Position numbers and translations under genes: made by a program
Assembly (NCBI RefSeq): GCF_002093745.1
Contig: NZ_MTSB01000002.1
Location: 248,001 to 312,000 of the forward strand
From: Pseudomonas graminis
Lineage (GTDB): Bacteria > Pseudomonadota > Gammaproteobacteria > Pseudomonadales > Pseudomonadaceae
Length of the DNA stretch: 64,000 bases
Direction: 5' to 3'
Shown here: positions 22,085 through 34,021 of the stretch, piece by piece
Position numbering within the stretch: the stretch's first letter is position 1
Layout: every line of letters starts with the position of its first letter
Notes under the pieces: model-generated
The model's input: the letters and a program-made list of their open reading frames with translations, nothing else
Database searches by the model: none
Told to the model about the DNA's origin: nothing

Positions 22085-22696
22085 ATGTTGCTGATGCTTT
22101 ATCTGATCGCCATCACTGCTGAAGCCATGACCGGCGCCTTGTCGGCCGGGCGGCGCGGCATGGACTGGTTCGGTGTGGTGCTGATCGCCTGCGTGACTGC
22201 GTTGGGCGGCGGGTCGGTGCGTGACGTGCTGATCGGTCATTACCCGCTGACCTGGGTCAAGCATCCGGAATACCTGATACTGACCAGCGTGGCCGCCTTG
22301 GTGACGATCTTCATTGCGCCGCTGATGCGCCACCTGCGTTCGCTGTTTCTGGTGCTCGATGCCTTGGGGCTGGTCGCCTTCACACTGATCGGCTGCATGA
22401 CCGCCCTGGAGGCCGGGCACGGTCTGGTGATCGCGTCGGTGTGCGGCGTCATCACCGGTGTCTTCGGCGGGATCCTGCGCGACATCTTCTGCAACGACAT
22501 CCCGCTGATCTTCCGCCGCGAGCTTTACGCCAGCGTGTCGTTTCTGGCCGCGTGGTGCTTTCTGCTCTGCCAGTACCTGCAACTGCCGAATGAACAAGCG
22601 GTGCTGATCACCCTGTTCGGCGGCCTGCTGCTGCGTCTGCTGGCCATCCGGTTTCACTGGGAAATGCCCAAGTTCGTCTATAAAGACGAGCCTTGA
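22085..22696 (+). CDS. Trimeric intracellular cation channel family protein (UPF0126)
   Basis: A 203-residue integral membrane protein with about seven hydrophobic helices arranged as two related halves. Each half carries a glycine-rich signature: ALGGGSVRDVLIGH in the first and GVFGGILRDIFCNDIP in the second, the hallmark of the YicG/TRIC-like family. Bacterial TRIC homologues form trimeric K+-permeable channels. No operon partner is obvious and a REP-like palindrome follows. The family is clear; its ion and role here are not shown by sequence. Confidence 0.85.
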   Translation: MLLMLYLIAITAEAMTGALSAGRRGMDWFGVVLIACVTALGGGSVRDVLIGHYPLTWVKHPEYLILTSVAALVTIFIAPLMRHLRSLFLVLDALGLVAFTLIGCMTALEAGHGLVIASVCGVITGVFGGILRDIFCNDIPLIFRRELYASVSFLAAWCFLLCQYLQLPNEQAVLITLFGGLLLRLLAIRFHWEMPKFVYKDEP

Positions 22697-22700
22697 AGCT

Positions 22701-22729
22701 TGTGGGAGCGAGCTTGCTCGCGAAGAGGC
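22701..22729. repeat. REP-like palindrome
   Basis: TGTGGGAGCGAGCTTGCTCG followed by CGAAGAGGC, the common Pseudomonas REP core with the internal palindrome GCGAGC-TT-GCTCGC. It lies just after the channel gene stop, between convergent genes. Confidence 0.75.
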
Positions 22730-22747
22730 CAGCAAACGCGCTGCCAA

Positions 22748-23836
22748 TTAAAGCGTCGCAACACCATGCCGCCCCAACGCCCATTCCACATGCTCCCTGA
22801 CCAGTTCAGACGGGTAGTCGCGCCGCGCTTGCAGGGCCTCGAGCACCGGAATGGTGGAGGGCGCATTGCCGAGGCCGACGGCCAGGTTGCGCAGCCAGCG
22901 TTCATACCCGGCACGGCGCAGGGGCGAGCCTTCTGTGCTGCTGAGGAATTTTTCTTCATCCCATAAAAACAGTTCGGCCAGCCCGGCGTTGTCCAGGTTA
23001 TGGCGCGGCTGAAAGTCACTTTGTTCGGTCGGGCGAGCGAAGCGGTTCCACGGACAGACAATCTGGCAGTCGTCACAACCGAACACCCGATTGCCTATCA
23101 AGGGCCGCAGTTCTTCGGGAATGGCCGTCTTCAGCTCGATGGTCAGGTAGGAAATACAGCGTCGCGCGTCCAGCACGTAAGGCCCGACGAAGGCGGCTGT
23201 CGGGCAGATGTCCAGGCAGGCCGAGCAGCGACCACAATGTTCCGTTGCGTGAGGCGCGTCGACCGGCAGCGGAATATCGACAAACAGTTCGCCGAGAAAA
23301 AAGAAGCTGCCGGCCTTGCGGTTGAGCACCAGTGTGTTTTTGCCGATCCAGCCCAGCCCGGCCTGCTCGGCAATGGCCTTTTCCAGCACCGGCGCGCTGT
23401 CCACGAAGGCGCGAAAGCCGAACGGCCCGATGGCCTGCTGAATGCGCTCGGCCAGTTGCTGCAAACGCTTGCGGATCAGCTTGTGATAATCGCGGCCCAG
23501 GGCGTAGCGTGAAACGTAGGCCTTTTCCGGTTCTGTCAGGCGTTGCGCCATCTCGGTGTCGCCGGGCAGGTAGTCCATACGCAGCGACACCACCCGCAGT
23601 GTTCCCGGCACCAGTTCATCCGGGTGGGAACGTTTGCTGCCGTGGGCTGCCATATAGTCCATTTCGCCGTGATAACCAGCATCGAGCCAGCGTTGCAGGT
23701 GCTGCTCATGCTCTGCCAGGTCCAGGCCGCTGATCCCGACTTCCTGAAAACCCAACTCGCGCCCCCACGCCTTGATCGACAGGGCGAGAGCGGCAAGATC
23801 ATCGGAAGTGGGAAGTACAGCAGTAATAGCGGACAT
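22748..23836 (-). CDS. queG: Epoxyqueuosine reductase
   Basis: Catalyses the final step of queuosine formation in tRNA using cobalamin and iron-sulfur clusters. The 362-residue protein carries two ferredoxin-like 4Fe-4S motifs, CGRCSACLDICPTAAF and CDDCQIVCPWNRF, and the N-terminal region (HPDELVPGTLRVVSLRMDY) typical of QueG. A HEAT-like C-terminus (PLRRAGYERWLRNLAVGLGN) is present. The ATG at 23836 begins the conserved part; an in-frame start further out at 23920 would overlap the divergent nnr. queG and nnr diverge with a 63-bp gap. Confidence 0.93.
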   Translation of the reverse strand: MSAITAVLPTSDDLAALALSIKAWGRELGFQEVGISGLDLAEHEQHLQRWLDAGYHGEMDYMAAHGSKRSHPDELVPGTLRVVSLRMDYLPGDTEMAQRLTEPEKAYVSRYALGRDYHKLIRKRLQQLAERIQQAIGPFGFRAFVDSAPVLEKAIAEQAGLGWIGKNTLVLNRKAGSFFFLGELFVDIPLPVDAPHATEHCGRCSACLDICPTAAFVGPYVLDARRCISYLTIELKTAIPEELRPLIGNRVFGCDDCQIVCPWNRFARPTEQSDFQPRHNLDNAGLAELFLWDEEKFLSSTEGSPLRRAGYERWLRNLAVGLGNAPSTIPVLEALQARRDYPSELVREHVEWALGRHGVATL

Positions 23837-23899
23837 GCGCAGAGAGAAACCGGGGCCAAGGTGCGTATAATTCTGCCAGACATCGGAGCCTACAGACGC

Positions 23900-25390
23900 A
23901 TGTTCGACACTAAACCTCATTTACCCGACGCGCTGTACAGTGCCGAGCAGGTCCGCGACCTCGACGCCCGGCTGATTGCCGCCGGCACGCCAGGCTTCGA
24001 ATTGATGCAGCGTGCGGCTCACGCCCTGTGGCGAGCGATACGTCGGCGCTGGCCCGAGGTGAGCCAACTGACGGTGCTGGCCGGGCGTGGCAACAATGCG
24101 GGCGACGGGTATCTGGTGGCGGCGCTGGCGCACAAGGCTGGTTGGCAGGTTCGCGTGCTGGCGGTCGATGACCCGGCAGCGCTGGCAGGTGATGCGGCAT
24201 CGGCGCATGCAGCGGCATCGCAGGTGGATATTCAGGCCTGGGCAGGTCAGCCACTCAATGGCGTGGTGCTGGATGCGTTGCTGGGCACCGGTCTCAAGGG
24301 CGACGTGCGTGAGCCTTATCGTTCAGCCATTGAAGCGATCAATGCCAGCGGTCTGCCGGTTGCGGCGGTGGACATCCCGTCAGGCTTGAGCGCAGACACC
24401 GGGCAGGCCCTCGGCGTGGCGGTGCGCGCCGATCTCACGGTGACGTTCATTGGCCTGAAAGCCGGGCTGCTGACCGGCGAGGCGGCCGACTGTGTCGGCG
24501 AACTGGTTTTTGACGACTTGCAAGCCGATCCGGCGCTGGTTGCGCAGACGCCGGTCACCGCGAAACGTCTTGATACACACAATTTGCCGTCTCTGGCGCC
24601 ACGTCCGCGTACTGCTCATAAAGGCATGTTCGGGCGAGTACTGGTCATCGGTGGCGATCACGGCTTCGGCGGCGCCGCCTTGCTGAGTGCCGAAAGCGCC
24701 TTGCGCAGCGGCGCAGGCATGCTGACCCTGGCGACCCGTGCCGAACACATCCCGGCAGCGTTGACGCGCATGCCGGAAATCATGAGTGCGGCGATCCGCT
24801 CGGCAAACCAGTTGATGTCGCTGATCGAGCCCGCCAGTGTGCTGGTGGTCGGTCCAGGGCTGGGGCAGGCCGCCTGGGGGCGCAGCCTGTTGTCGGCTGC
24901 CGCCAACGCGGATCGGCCGCAAGTCTGGGACGCCGACGCCCTGAACATGCTGGCGGCCGGGCAGGCAAGTTTGCCGGCAAACAGCGTCATCACGCCGCAT
25001 CCGGGTGAAGCGGCGCGCCTGCTGGGTGTCGGCATCAAAGACATTCAGAACGATCGCCTCGCCGCTGTCCGGGCGCTGGCCCGCACATTCAACACCGTTT
25101 GCGTGCTCAAGGGCTCCGGCAGCCTGATTGCCGATGCGCACGGGCAAGTGGCGTTGTGTGATCGCGGTCATCCGGCAATGGCCACCGCCGGGCTGGGTGA
25201 TGTGCTTGCCGGCCTGATCGGCGCGTTGATGGCGCAACATCTGTCGCCCTTCGAGGCGGCGTGTCTGGCGGTATGGCTGCACGCCAGTGCCGGTCAGAAC
25301 GTCGGTGAAGCCGGTCGCGGGCTGGCCGCCAGCGACATTATTCCCGCCATTCGTCAGTTATTGGAGGAGCTGCAACCGTGTCTGATTTAA
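23900..25390 (+). CDS. nnr: Bifunctional NAD(P)H-hydrate epimerase / ADP-dependent dehydratase
   Basis: Repairs damaged NADH and NADPH hydrates. The 496-residue protein joins a YjeF-N epimerase domain (about 1-215, with AGRGNNAGDGYLVAAL and DIPSGLSADTG) to a ribokinase-like dehydratase domain (about 225-490, with VLVIGGDHGFGGA, WDADALNML, ITPHPGEAARLL and GLGDVLAGLIGAL). Both domains look intact. The gene starts the nnr-tsaE-amiB-mutL-miaA-hfq-hflX series and its end overlaps tsaE by 13 bp, indicating coupling. Confidence 0.94.
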   Translation: MFDTKPHLPDALYSAEQVRDLDARLIAAGTPGFELMQRAAHALWRAIRRRWPEVSQLTVLAGRGNNAGDGYLVAALAHKAGWQVRVLAVDDPAALAGDAASAHAAASQVDIQAWAGQPLNGVVLDALLGTGLKGDVREPYRSAIEAINASGLPVAAVDIPSGLSADTGQALGVAVRADLTVTFIGLKAGLLTGEAADCVGELVFDDLQADPALVAQTPVTAKRLDTHNLPSLAPRPRTAHKGMFGRVLVIGGDHGFGGAALLSAESALRSGAGMLTLATRAEHIPAALTRMPEIMSAAIRSANQLMSLIEPASVLVVGPGLGQAAWGRSLLSAAANADRPQVWDADALNMLAAGQASLPANSVITPHPGEAARLLGVGIKDIQNDRLAAVRALARTFNTVCVLKGSGSLIADAHGQVALCDRGHPAMATAGLGDVLAGLIGALMAQHLSPFEAACLAVWLHASAGQNVGEAGRGLAASDIIPAIRQLLEELQPCLI

Positions 25391-25848
25391 CGCTGCATGT
25401 GGTTGGCGAAGAGGCAATGATGCGTTTTGGTGCGCGTCTGGCGCAGGTGACCGAGGGCACAGGCGTCATCTTTCTCGACGGCGATCTGGGCGCGGGGAAA
25501 ACCACCCTGTCGCGGGGAATGATTCGCGGGTTCGGGCATGCCGGGGCTGTCAAGAGCCCGACTTTCACGCTGGTCGAGCCTTACGAAATCGGTGAGATCC
25601 GGGTGTTCCACTTCGATCTGTATCGGCTGGTCGATCCCGAGGAGCTGGAGTTCATGGGCGTGCGTGATTACTTCGACGGCCAGGCACTTTGTCTGATTGA
25701 ATGGCCCCAGCGTGGTGCAGGCTTTTTGCCAAAGCCTGACCTGACCATTACCATTGGGCCGCACGGAGAAGGTCGGTCCGTGATATTGAGCCCACTGGGC
25801 TCGCGTGGCGAACGCTGGTGTGCCACTTTGGCTTTGGAATTCAAATAG
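25378..25848 (+). CDS. tsaE: tRNA N6-threonylcarbamoyladenosine biosynthesis ATPase TsaE
   Basis: ATPase required with TsaB, TsaC and TsaD for the t6A37 tRNA modification. 156 residues, with Walker A GDLGAGKTTLSRGMIRG near residue 39, the conserved KSPTFTLVEPYE loop, and HFDLYRLVDPEELEFMG. The start is a GTG inside the end of nnr, preceded by GGAGGAG. The family is small and these motifs are unambiguous. Confidence 0.94.
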   Translation: MSDLTLHVVGEEAMMRFGARLAQVTEGTGVIFLDGDLGAGKTTLSRGMIRGFGHAGAVKSPTFTLVEPYEIGEIRVFHFDLYRLVDPEELEFMGVRDYFDGQALCLIEWPQRGAGFLPKPDLTITIGPHGEGRSVILSPLGSRGERWCATLALEFK

Positions 25849-25850
25849 AT

Positions 25851-27277
25851 ATGGGGTTAGGTATGCGCATGCGCGCGCTGGTTACTGTAGTTGGTCTGCT
25901 GTTGATGGCCCTGGCTGTCGAGGCGGTTGCCGCTACGCAAGTACGAAGTGTCCGCTTATGGCGAGCGCCGGATAACACGCGTCTGGTATTCGACCTGACG
26001 GGGCCGGTCCAGCACAGCGTATTCACCCTGACGTCGCCCGATCGTCTGGTCATCGATATCAATGGGGCGACACTGGCCGGTCCGCTGAATGTGCCGACCG
26101 CCAATACGCCGATCAGCAGCATGCGCTCTGCCCAACGTACGCCTTCCGATCTGCGCGTGGTCATCGACCTGAAAAAGGCGGTGACGCCGAAGAGCTTCAC
26201 GCTTGCGCCCAACCAGCAATATGGCAACCGTCTGGTGGTCGATCTGTTCGACAATGCCGCAGATGCCAACCCGACGCCTGTGATTCCGGACACCGCCGCC
26301 AACACCGCGCCAGCGGTTCCGGTGAGTCCTGCCAAACCTGAAATCAAACTGACCCCGGTGCCCAACGGCAAGCGCGATATCGTGATCGTGATCGATGCCG
26401 GGCACGGTGGTGAAGACCCGGGCGCCTCGGGTGGTGCGGGTCAGAAAGAGAAAAACGTGGTGCTGTCGATTGCCAAGGAGTTGCAGCGCCAGGTCAACGC
26501 TGAAAAAGGCTACCGCGCCGAACTGACACGGACGGGCGACTATTTCATTCCGTTGCGTAAACGTACCGAGATCGCCCGCGCCAAAGGTGCCGACCTGTTT
26601 GTGTCCATTCACGCCGACGCCGCGCCTTCCACCGCCGCTTTCGGTGCGTCGGTGTTCGCTCTTTCTGATCGCGGGGCCACGTCCGAAACGGCGCGCTGGC
26701 TGGCGGACAGTGAAAACCGTTCCGACCTGATCGGCGGGGCCGGTGCCGTCAGCCTGGATGACAAAGACCGCATGCTGGCGGGCGTGTTGCTGGACTTGTC
26801 CATGACCGCCTCGTTGTCGTCGAGTCTGAACGTCGGCCAGAAAGTACTGAGCAATATCGGTCGCGTCACTTCATTGCACAAATCCCGTGTCGAGCAGGCA
26901 GGCTTCATGGTGCTCAAGTCGCCGGATATCCCGTCGATTCTGGTGGAAACCGGCTTCATCTCCAACGCCAACGAAGCCAACAAGCTCGGCTCTGCGTCGC
27001 ACCAGCAAGCGTTGGCCCGTTCGATCACTTCCGGTGTGAAGCAGTTCTTCCAGCAGAATCCGCCGCAGGGCACTTACATCGCCTGGTTGCGTGACAACGG
27101 CAAGCTGGCGCAGGGGCCGCGTAACCATGTGGTTCGCTCGGGCGAAACCCTGGCCATGCTCGCGGCACGCTATGACATGAACATCGCCACCTTGCGCAGT
27201 GCCAACAACCTGAAAACCGATGAATTGAAAATCGGCCAGGACCTGCGCATTCCGAGTTCCGAGGTTGCTACACAGTA

Positions 27278-27278
<1 letters not shown>
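25851..27278 (+). CDS. amiB: N-acetylmuramoyl-L-alanine amidase with LysM domain
   Basis: Periplasmic amidase that splits septal peptidoglycan during daughter-cell separation. The 475-residue protein has a Sec signal peptide (cleavage near residue 28). An AMIN domain (about 30-130, with [19 protein letters not shown]) targets the septum. The zinc amidase_3 domain (about 178-405) has [11 protein letters not shown] and [10 protein letters not shown], and a C-terminal LysM repeat (about 425-470, with [16 protein letters not shown]) follows. The ATG at 25851 is used; one at 25863 is equally possible. Its TAA overlaps the mutL ATG. Confidence 0.92.
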
Positions 27279-29221
<1,943 letters not shown>

Positions 29222-30193
29222 ATGAATGCTTTACCTCCGGCCATCTTTCTCATGGGGCCAACCGCCGCAGGCAAGACTGACCTTGCCATCGAACTGAGCA
29301 AAGTACTGCCTTGCGAGCTGATCAGCGTCGATTCGGCACTGGTCTATCGCGGCATGGACATCGGCACCGCCAAGCCCTCCAAAGCACAGCTGGCCGAATT
29401 TCCGCACCGCCTGATCGACATTCTCGACCCTGCGCAGAGCTACTCGGCTGCCGACTTTCGCACCGATGCGCTGGCGGCCATGGCGGAAATTACCGCACGC
29501 GGAAATATTCCTTTGCTGGTCGGCGGCACTATGTTGTATTTCAAGGCTCTATTGGACGGGCTGGCAGATATGCCGGCCGCCGATGCAGAGGTTCGGGCGC
29601 AGCTTGAAGCCGATGCACAGGCCTTTGGCTGGCAGTCGTTGCATGACCAGTTGGCGGTGGTCGACCCGGTGTCGGCGGCACGTATTCACCCCAACGATCC
29701 GCAACGTCTGATCAGGGCGCTGGAGGTTTATCGCGTCAGCGGAATGAGCATGACCGCACACCGCGAGCAACAAACTGCGCAAAGTACCGAAGCAGCCGCA
29801 TCAGGGCGTCAGCAATTGCCCTATACTGTCGCAAATCTTGCAATCGCCCCGGCTGATCGCAAGGTGCTGCACCAACGCATCGCGCTACGTTTTGAACAAA
29901 TGCTGGACCAGGGGTTTGTGGACGAAGTACTGGCATTGCGCTCTAGAGGCGACCTGCATTCCGGGTTGCCATCGATAAGGGCAGTGGGTTATCGCCAGGT
30001 CTGGGATCATCTGGACGGAAAGCTGACGCGGGATGAAATGCAGGAGCGGGGCATCATTGCAACGCGCCAGCTGGCCAAAAGGCAATTTACCTGGCTACGC
30101 AGCTGGGAGAATTTGCACTGGCTGGACAGTCTGGCCAGCGACAATCTGCCGCGCGCCTTGAAATACATGGGATCGGTCTCCATATTGAGCTGA
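29222..30193 (+). CDS. miaA: tRNA dimethylallyltransferase
   Basis: Transfers a dimethylallyl group to A37 of tRNAs reading UNN codons. 323 residues with Walker [13 protein letters not shown], the [19 protein letters not shown] substrate-binding segment, [20 protein letters not shown] and the C-terminal [14 protein letters not shown] motif. It starts directly after the mutL stop and precedes hfq, the standard order in gamma-proteobacteria. Confidence 0.96.
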   Translation: MNALPPAIFLMGPTAAGKTDLAIELSKVLPCELISVDSALVYRGMDIGTAKPSKAQLAEFPHRLIDILDPAQSYSAADFRTDALAAMAEITARGNIPLLVGGTMLYFKALLDGLADMPAADAEVRAQLEADAQAFGWQSLHDQLAVVDPVSAARIHPNDPQRLIRALEVYRVSGMSMTAHREQQTAQSTEAAASGRQQLPYTVANLAIAPADRKVLHQRIALRFEQMLDQGFVDEVLALRSRGDLHSGLPSIRAVGYRQVWDHLDGKLTRDEMQERGIIATRQLAKRQFTWLRSWENLHWLDSLASDNLPRALKYMGSVSILS

Positions 30194-30284
30194 GTCCCTG
30201 CAATAGCCGTCTATCCTTGGGGGGTGGCCGGTCAAGCCAATCGAATTCGATTTATTATTATTGATCCTTAAAGGAGTGCGGCAC

Positions 30285-30545
30285 ATGTCAAAAGGGCATT
30301 CGCTACAAGACCCTTACCTGAATACCTTGCGTAAAGAGAAGGTCGGGGTATCGATCTATCTGGTCAACGGTATCAAGCTGCAGGGTACGATCGAGTCTTT
30401 CGACCAGTTCGTCATTTTGCTGAAAAACACTGTCAGCCAGATGGTCTACAAACACGCCATTTCCACCGTTGTACCGGTTCGTCCGATCCGCCTGCCTAGC
30501 GCTACAGACGCTGACGGCGCGGACGCCGAGCCAGGTAACGCCTGA
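30285..30545 (+). CDS. hfq: RNA chaperone Hfq
   Basis: Hexameric Sm-like protein that promotes small RNA-mRNA pairing. 86 residues: Sm1 (about 20-50, [25 protein letters not shown]) and Sm2 with YKHAIS. The C-terminal tail is short and acidic ([14 protein letters not shown]), as in Pseudomonas, lacking the long tail of E. coli Hfq. AAGGAG ten bases upstream fixes the ATG at 30285. It is followed after 12 bp by hflX. Confidence 0.97.
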   Translation: MSKGHSLQDPYLNTLRKEKVGVSIYLVNGIKLQGTIESFDQFVILLKNTVSQMVYKHAISTVVPVRPIRLPSATDADGADAEPGNA

Positions 30546-30557
30546 TAGGAGTCTGCC

Positions 30558-31859
30558 TTGTTCTTTGAGCGCCACAGTGGTGGTGAACGGGCCATACTCG
30601 TTCACCTGGATGGTCAGGACCCTGAGGCGCGCGAAGATCCGCAGGAGTTTCAGGAGCTGGCCATATCGGCCGGTGCTGATACCGTTGCGTTCATCAACGT
30701 GCCGCGTCATCGGCCATCGGCCAAATACCTGATTGGCTCTGGCAAGGTCGAGGAACTTCGCGACCAGGTCAAAGCCGAGCAGGCTGATCTCGTGATATTC
30801 AATCACACCCTCACGCCCAGTCAGGAACGTAACCTCGAACGCGTTTTCGAGTGCCGCGTGCTTGATCGTACGGGCTTGATTCTCGATATCTTTGCGCAAC
30901 GAGCGCGTACTCACGAAGGCAAGTTGCAGGTCGAACTGGCCCAGCTCGAGCACATGAGTACCCGTCTGGTGCGTGGCTGGACTCACCTTGAGCGACAGAA
31001 AGGTGGTATCGGCCTGCGCGGTCCGGGTGAAACCCAGCTTGAAACCGACCGACGTCTTCTGCGGGTTCGCCTGCGGCAGATCAAAGGGCGACTGGAGAAG
31101 GTTCGCAGTCAGCGGGATCAGGCGCGTCGCGGGCGTCAGCGTGCCGATATCCCGTCGGTTTCACTGGTGGGCTATACCAACGCCGGCAAATCGACCCTTT
31201 TCAACTCGGTGACCGATTCGGACGTGTTCGCGGCTGACCAGTTGTTCGCCACGCTTGATCCGACCTTGCGTCGTCTGCAGCTCGACGACCTGGGTCCCAT
31301 CGTGCTGGCTGACACCGTGGGCTTCATTCGCCATCTGCCTCACAAGCTGGTAGAAGCCTTTCGCGCGACACTTGAAGAATCGAGCAATTCCGATCTGCTG
31401 CTGCATGTCATCGATGCGCACGAGCCTGATCGCATGTCGCAGATCGAGCAGGTCATGGCGGTGCTCGGTGAGATCGGTGCCGAGGGCTTGCCGATCCTCG
31501 AGGTCTATAACAAACTCGATCTGCTCGAAGGGGTGGAACCTCAGATACAGCGCGATGCCGATGGCAAGCCGCAGCGTGTCTGGGTGTCGGCCCATGACGG
31601 TCGTGGTCTGGATCTGCTCAAGCAGGCTATTGCCGAGCTGCTCGGCAATGACCTGTTTGTCGGCACACTGCATTTGCCACAGAGTCTCGCCCGGTTGCGT
31701 GCGCAGTTTTTCGAGCTGGGCACGGTGCAGAGCGAAACCCATGACGAAGAAGGTGCCAGCTTGCTGGCGGTGCGAATACCGCGCGTTGAACTCAATCGAC
31801 TGGTGAGTCGCGAAGGATTGCAGCCGCTGGAGTTCATCGAGCAACACACTTTGCAATAA
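30558..31859 (+). CDS. hflX: Ribosome-associated GTPase HflX
   Basis: GTPase that splits stalled ribosomes, 433 residues. The N-terminal HflX domain (about 1-190, with VGSGKVEEL-like IGSGKVEELRDQV and GPGETQLETDRR) precedes the GTPase domain with GYTNAGKSTLFN, DTVGFIRHLPHKLVEAF and NKLD. The start is TTG at 30558 with AGGAG upstream, a weak initiation codon. It lies in the usual hfq-hflX-hflK-hflC order. A hairpin lies just after the stop. Confidence 0.94.
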   Translation: MFFERHSGGERAILVHLDGQDPEAREDPQEFQELAISAGADTVAFINVPRHRPSAKYLIGSGKVEELRDQVKAEQADLVIFNHTLTPSQERNLERVFECRVLDRTGLILDIFAQRARTHEGKLQVELAQLEHMSTRLVRGWTHLERQKGGIGLRGPGETQLETDRRLLRVRLRQIKGRLEKVRSQRDQARRGRQRADIPSVSLVGYTNAGKSTLFNSVTDSDVFAADQLFATLDPTLRRLQLDDLGPIVLADTVGFIRHLPHKLVEAFRATLEESSNSDLLLHVIDAHEPDRMSQIEQVMAVLGEIGAEGLPILEVYNKLDLLEGVEPQIQRDADGKPQRVWVSAHDGRGLDLLKQAIAELLGNDLFVGTLHLPQSLARLRAQFFELGTVQSETHDEEGASLLAVRIPRVELNRLVSREGLQPLEFIEQHTLQ

Positions 31860-31867
31860 AAGCACGG

Positions 31868-31888
31868 GAAAGCCGTTGTACGGCTTTC
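31868..31888 (+). terminator. Hairpin after hflX, possible attenuator
   Basis: GAAAGCCG and CGGCTTTC pair around TTGTA, 8 bp after the hflX stop. There is no T-tract, so it may reduce rather than stop read-through into hflKC or protect the 3' end. Confidence 0.4.
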
Positions 31889-31955
31889 GCGAGCATTCTG
31901 TAGCATTGGTCGGCGCGCCGCGGGCGCGTCTTTGCTTTATCAGATGGAGAGCGCT

Positions 31956-33152
31956 ATGGCTTGGAATGAGCCGGGTGGCAACTCGAATAATCAAGATCCC
32001 TGGGGTGGCAAACGCCGTGGCGGCGACCGCAAGGGACCACCTGATCTCGACGAGGCCTTCCGTAAGCTGCAGGAAAGCCTGAAGGGGTTGTTCGGCGGCG
32101 GTAACAAACGTGGCAGCGATGGCGGCGGCAGTGGCAACGGTGGCGGCTCGGGCAAGGGCGGTGGCTTTGGCCTGCTCGGCATCGGCCTGGTCGTACTCGT
32201 CGCTTTCTGGCTCTACAGCGCTATCTATGTTGTCGATGAGCAAGAGCAGGCGGTCGTGCTGCGTCTCGGCAAATACCACGATACCGTGGGGCCGGGCCTC
32301 AACATCTACTTCCCGCCGTTCGACCGCAAGTACATGGAAAACGTGACTCGCGAACGTGCCTACACCAAGCAGGGCCAGATGCTCACCGAAGACGAGAACA
32401 TTGTCGAAGTGCCTCTGACCGTGCAATACAAGATCAGCGATCTAAGGGCCTTCGTTGTGAACGTCGATCAGCCTGAGATCAGCCTGCAGCACGCGACCGA
32501 AAGCGCGTTGCGCCACGTCGTGGGTTCCACGGCGATGGATCAGGTGCTGACTGAAGGTCGTGAACTGATGGCCAGCGAGATCAAGGAGCGTCTGCAACGT
32601 TTCCTCGACACCTACGGCACCGGTATCACCGTCACTCAGGTAAACGTACAGAGCGCTGCTGCGCCACGTGAAGTGCAGGAAGCCTTTGACGACGTGATCC
32701 GCGCCCGTGAAGACGAGCAACGCGCACGCAATCAGGCCGAAAGTTATGCCAATGGCGTGATTCCGGAAGCGCGCGGTCAGGCTCAGCGCATTCTTGAAGA
32801 TGCCAACGGCTACCGTGATGAAGTGGTTTCGCGCGCCAAAGGTGAGGCTGATCGCTTTACCAAGCTGGTCGCCGAATACCGCAAGGCGCCAGAGGTCACT
32901 CGCCAGCGTCTGTATCTGGACACCATGCAGGAAGTCTTCAGCAACACGAGCAAGGTCCTTGTGACCGGCGACAAAGGGCAGAACAATCTGCTTTACCTCC
33001 CGCTCGACAAGATGATCGAAAGCAGCCGCAGCAGTACTGGCAACGGTTCCAATACGGGCACGTCGTCTCAGTCCGCTACTGATGCTGCCGCTGCTGCCCG
33101 GGCGACTGAGGCTCAGCAGCGCGGTGAAGTACGTACCAGGGAGACTCGCTGA
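31956..33152 (+). CDS. hflK: FtsH protease modulator HflK
   Basis: Membrane-anchored SPFH protein that forms the HflKC cage around FtsH. 398 residues: a Gly/Asn-rich cytoplasmic N-terminus (GGGNKRGSDGGGSGNGGG), one membrane helix (about 72-92), then the SPFH/band-7 domain with VVDEQEQAVVLRLGKY and a long alpha-helical region. A Ser/Thr/Ala-rich C-terminus ends the protein. The ATG at 31956 begins the conserved part. The stop overlaps the hflC ATG (TGATG). Confidence 0.95.
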   Translation: MAWNEPGGNSNNQDPWGGKRRGGDRKGPPDLDEAFRKLQESLKGLFGGGNKRGSDGGGSGNGGGSGKGGGFGLLGIGLVVLVAFWLYSAIYVVDEQEQAVVLRLGKYHDTVGPGLNIYFPPFDRKYMENVTRERAYTKQGQMLTEDENIVEVPLTVQYKISDLRAFVVNVDQPEISLQHATESALRHVVGSTAMDQVLTEGRELMASEIKERLQRFLDTYGTGITVTQVNVQSAAAPREVQEAFDDVIRAREDEQRARNQAESYANGVIPEARGQAQRILEDANGYRDEVVSRAKGEADRFTKLVAEYRKAPEVTRQRLYLDTMQEVFSNTSKVLVTGDKGQNNLLYLPLDKMIESSRSSTGNGSNTGTSSQSATDAAAAARATEAQQRGEVRTRETR

Positions 33153-34021
33153 TGAGTAACAAGTCACTGATCACCCTTATTGTCGGCGTGGTGCTGGCCG
33201 TCATCGCCTGGAACAGCTTTTACATAGTGTCCCAGACCGAGCGCGCGGTTCTGCTGCAGTTCGGGCGTGTGGTTCAGGCGGATGTCAAGCCGGGCCTGCA
33301 CGTGAAGGTTCCTTACGTGAACCAGGTGCGCAAATTCGACGGGCGTCTTCTGACGCTGGACGCGCCCACCCAGCGTTTTCTGACGCTGGAGAAGAAAGCG
33401 GTCATGGTCGATGCCTACGCCAAATGGCGCGTGAAGGATGCAGAGCGTTTCTATACTGCGACTTCCGGCCTCAAGCAGATTGCCGACGAACGTCTTTCGC
33501 GTCGTCTGGAATCCGGCCTGCGCGACCAGTTCGGCAAGCGCACCCTGCACGAAGTCGTGTCGGGTGAGCGAGACGCGCTGATGGCGGACATCACCGGTTC
33601 GCTGAATCGCATGGCTGAAAAAGAGCTGGGCATCGAAGTAGTGGATGTCCGGGTCAAGGCCATCGACCTGCCGAAGGAAGTGAATCGCAGCGTGTTCGAG
33701 CGGATGAGTACCGAGCGTGAGCGTGAAGCGCGTGAGCATCGTGCCAAGGGTAACGAGCTGGCTGAAGGTATTCGTGCCGATGCCGATCGTCAGCGCCGTG
33801 TGCTGCTGGCAGAAGCCTATCGCGAGTCGGAAGAAGCGCGTGGTGACGGTGATGCCCAGGCTGCTGCGATCTACTCCAAGGCCTACGGTCAGGACCAGGA
33901 GTTCTACGCGTTCTACCGTAGCCTGCGTGCCTACCGCGAAAGCTTTGCGAACAAGAGCGACGTGATGGTGCTTGATCCGAACAGCGAATTCTTTCGCTAC
34001 ATGGAAAAAGCCAAGCCGTAA
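33152..34021 (+). CDS. hflC: FtsH protease modulator HflC
   Basis: Partner of HflK in the FtsH-regulating complex. 289 residues with an N-terminal membrane helix (about 5-22), the SPFH domain (FYIVSQTERAVLLQFGRV, GLHVKVPYVNQVRKFD) and a C-terminal segment VMVLDPNSEFFRYMEKAKP. It overlaps hflK by one base, so the 1:1 complex is probably made by coupled translation. A terminator follows 70 bp downstream. Confidence 0.95.
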   Translation: MSNKSLITLIVGVVLAVIAWNSFYIVSQTERAVLLQFGRVVQADVKPGLHVKVPYVNQVRKFDGRLLTLDAPTQRFLTLEKKAVMVDAYAKWRVKDAERFYTATSGLKQIADERLSRRLESGLRDQFGKRTLHEVVSGERDALMADITGSLNRMAEKELGIEVVDVRVKAIDLPKEVNRSVFERMSTEREREAREHRAKGNELAEGIRADADRQRRVLLAEAYRESEEARGDGDAQAAAIYSKAYGQDQEFYAFYRSLRAYRESFANKSDVMVLDPNSEFFRYMEKAKP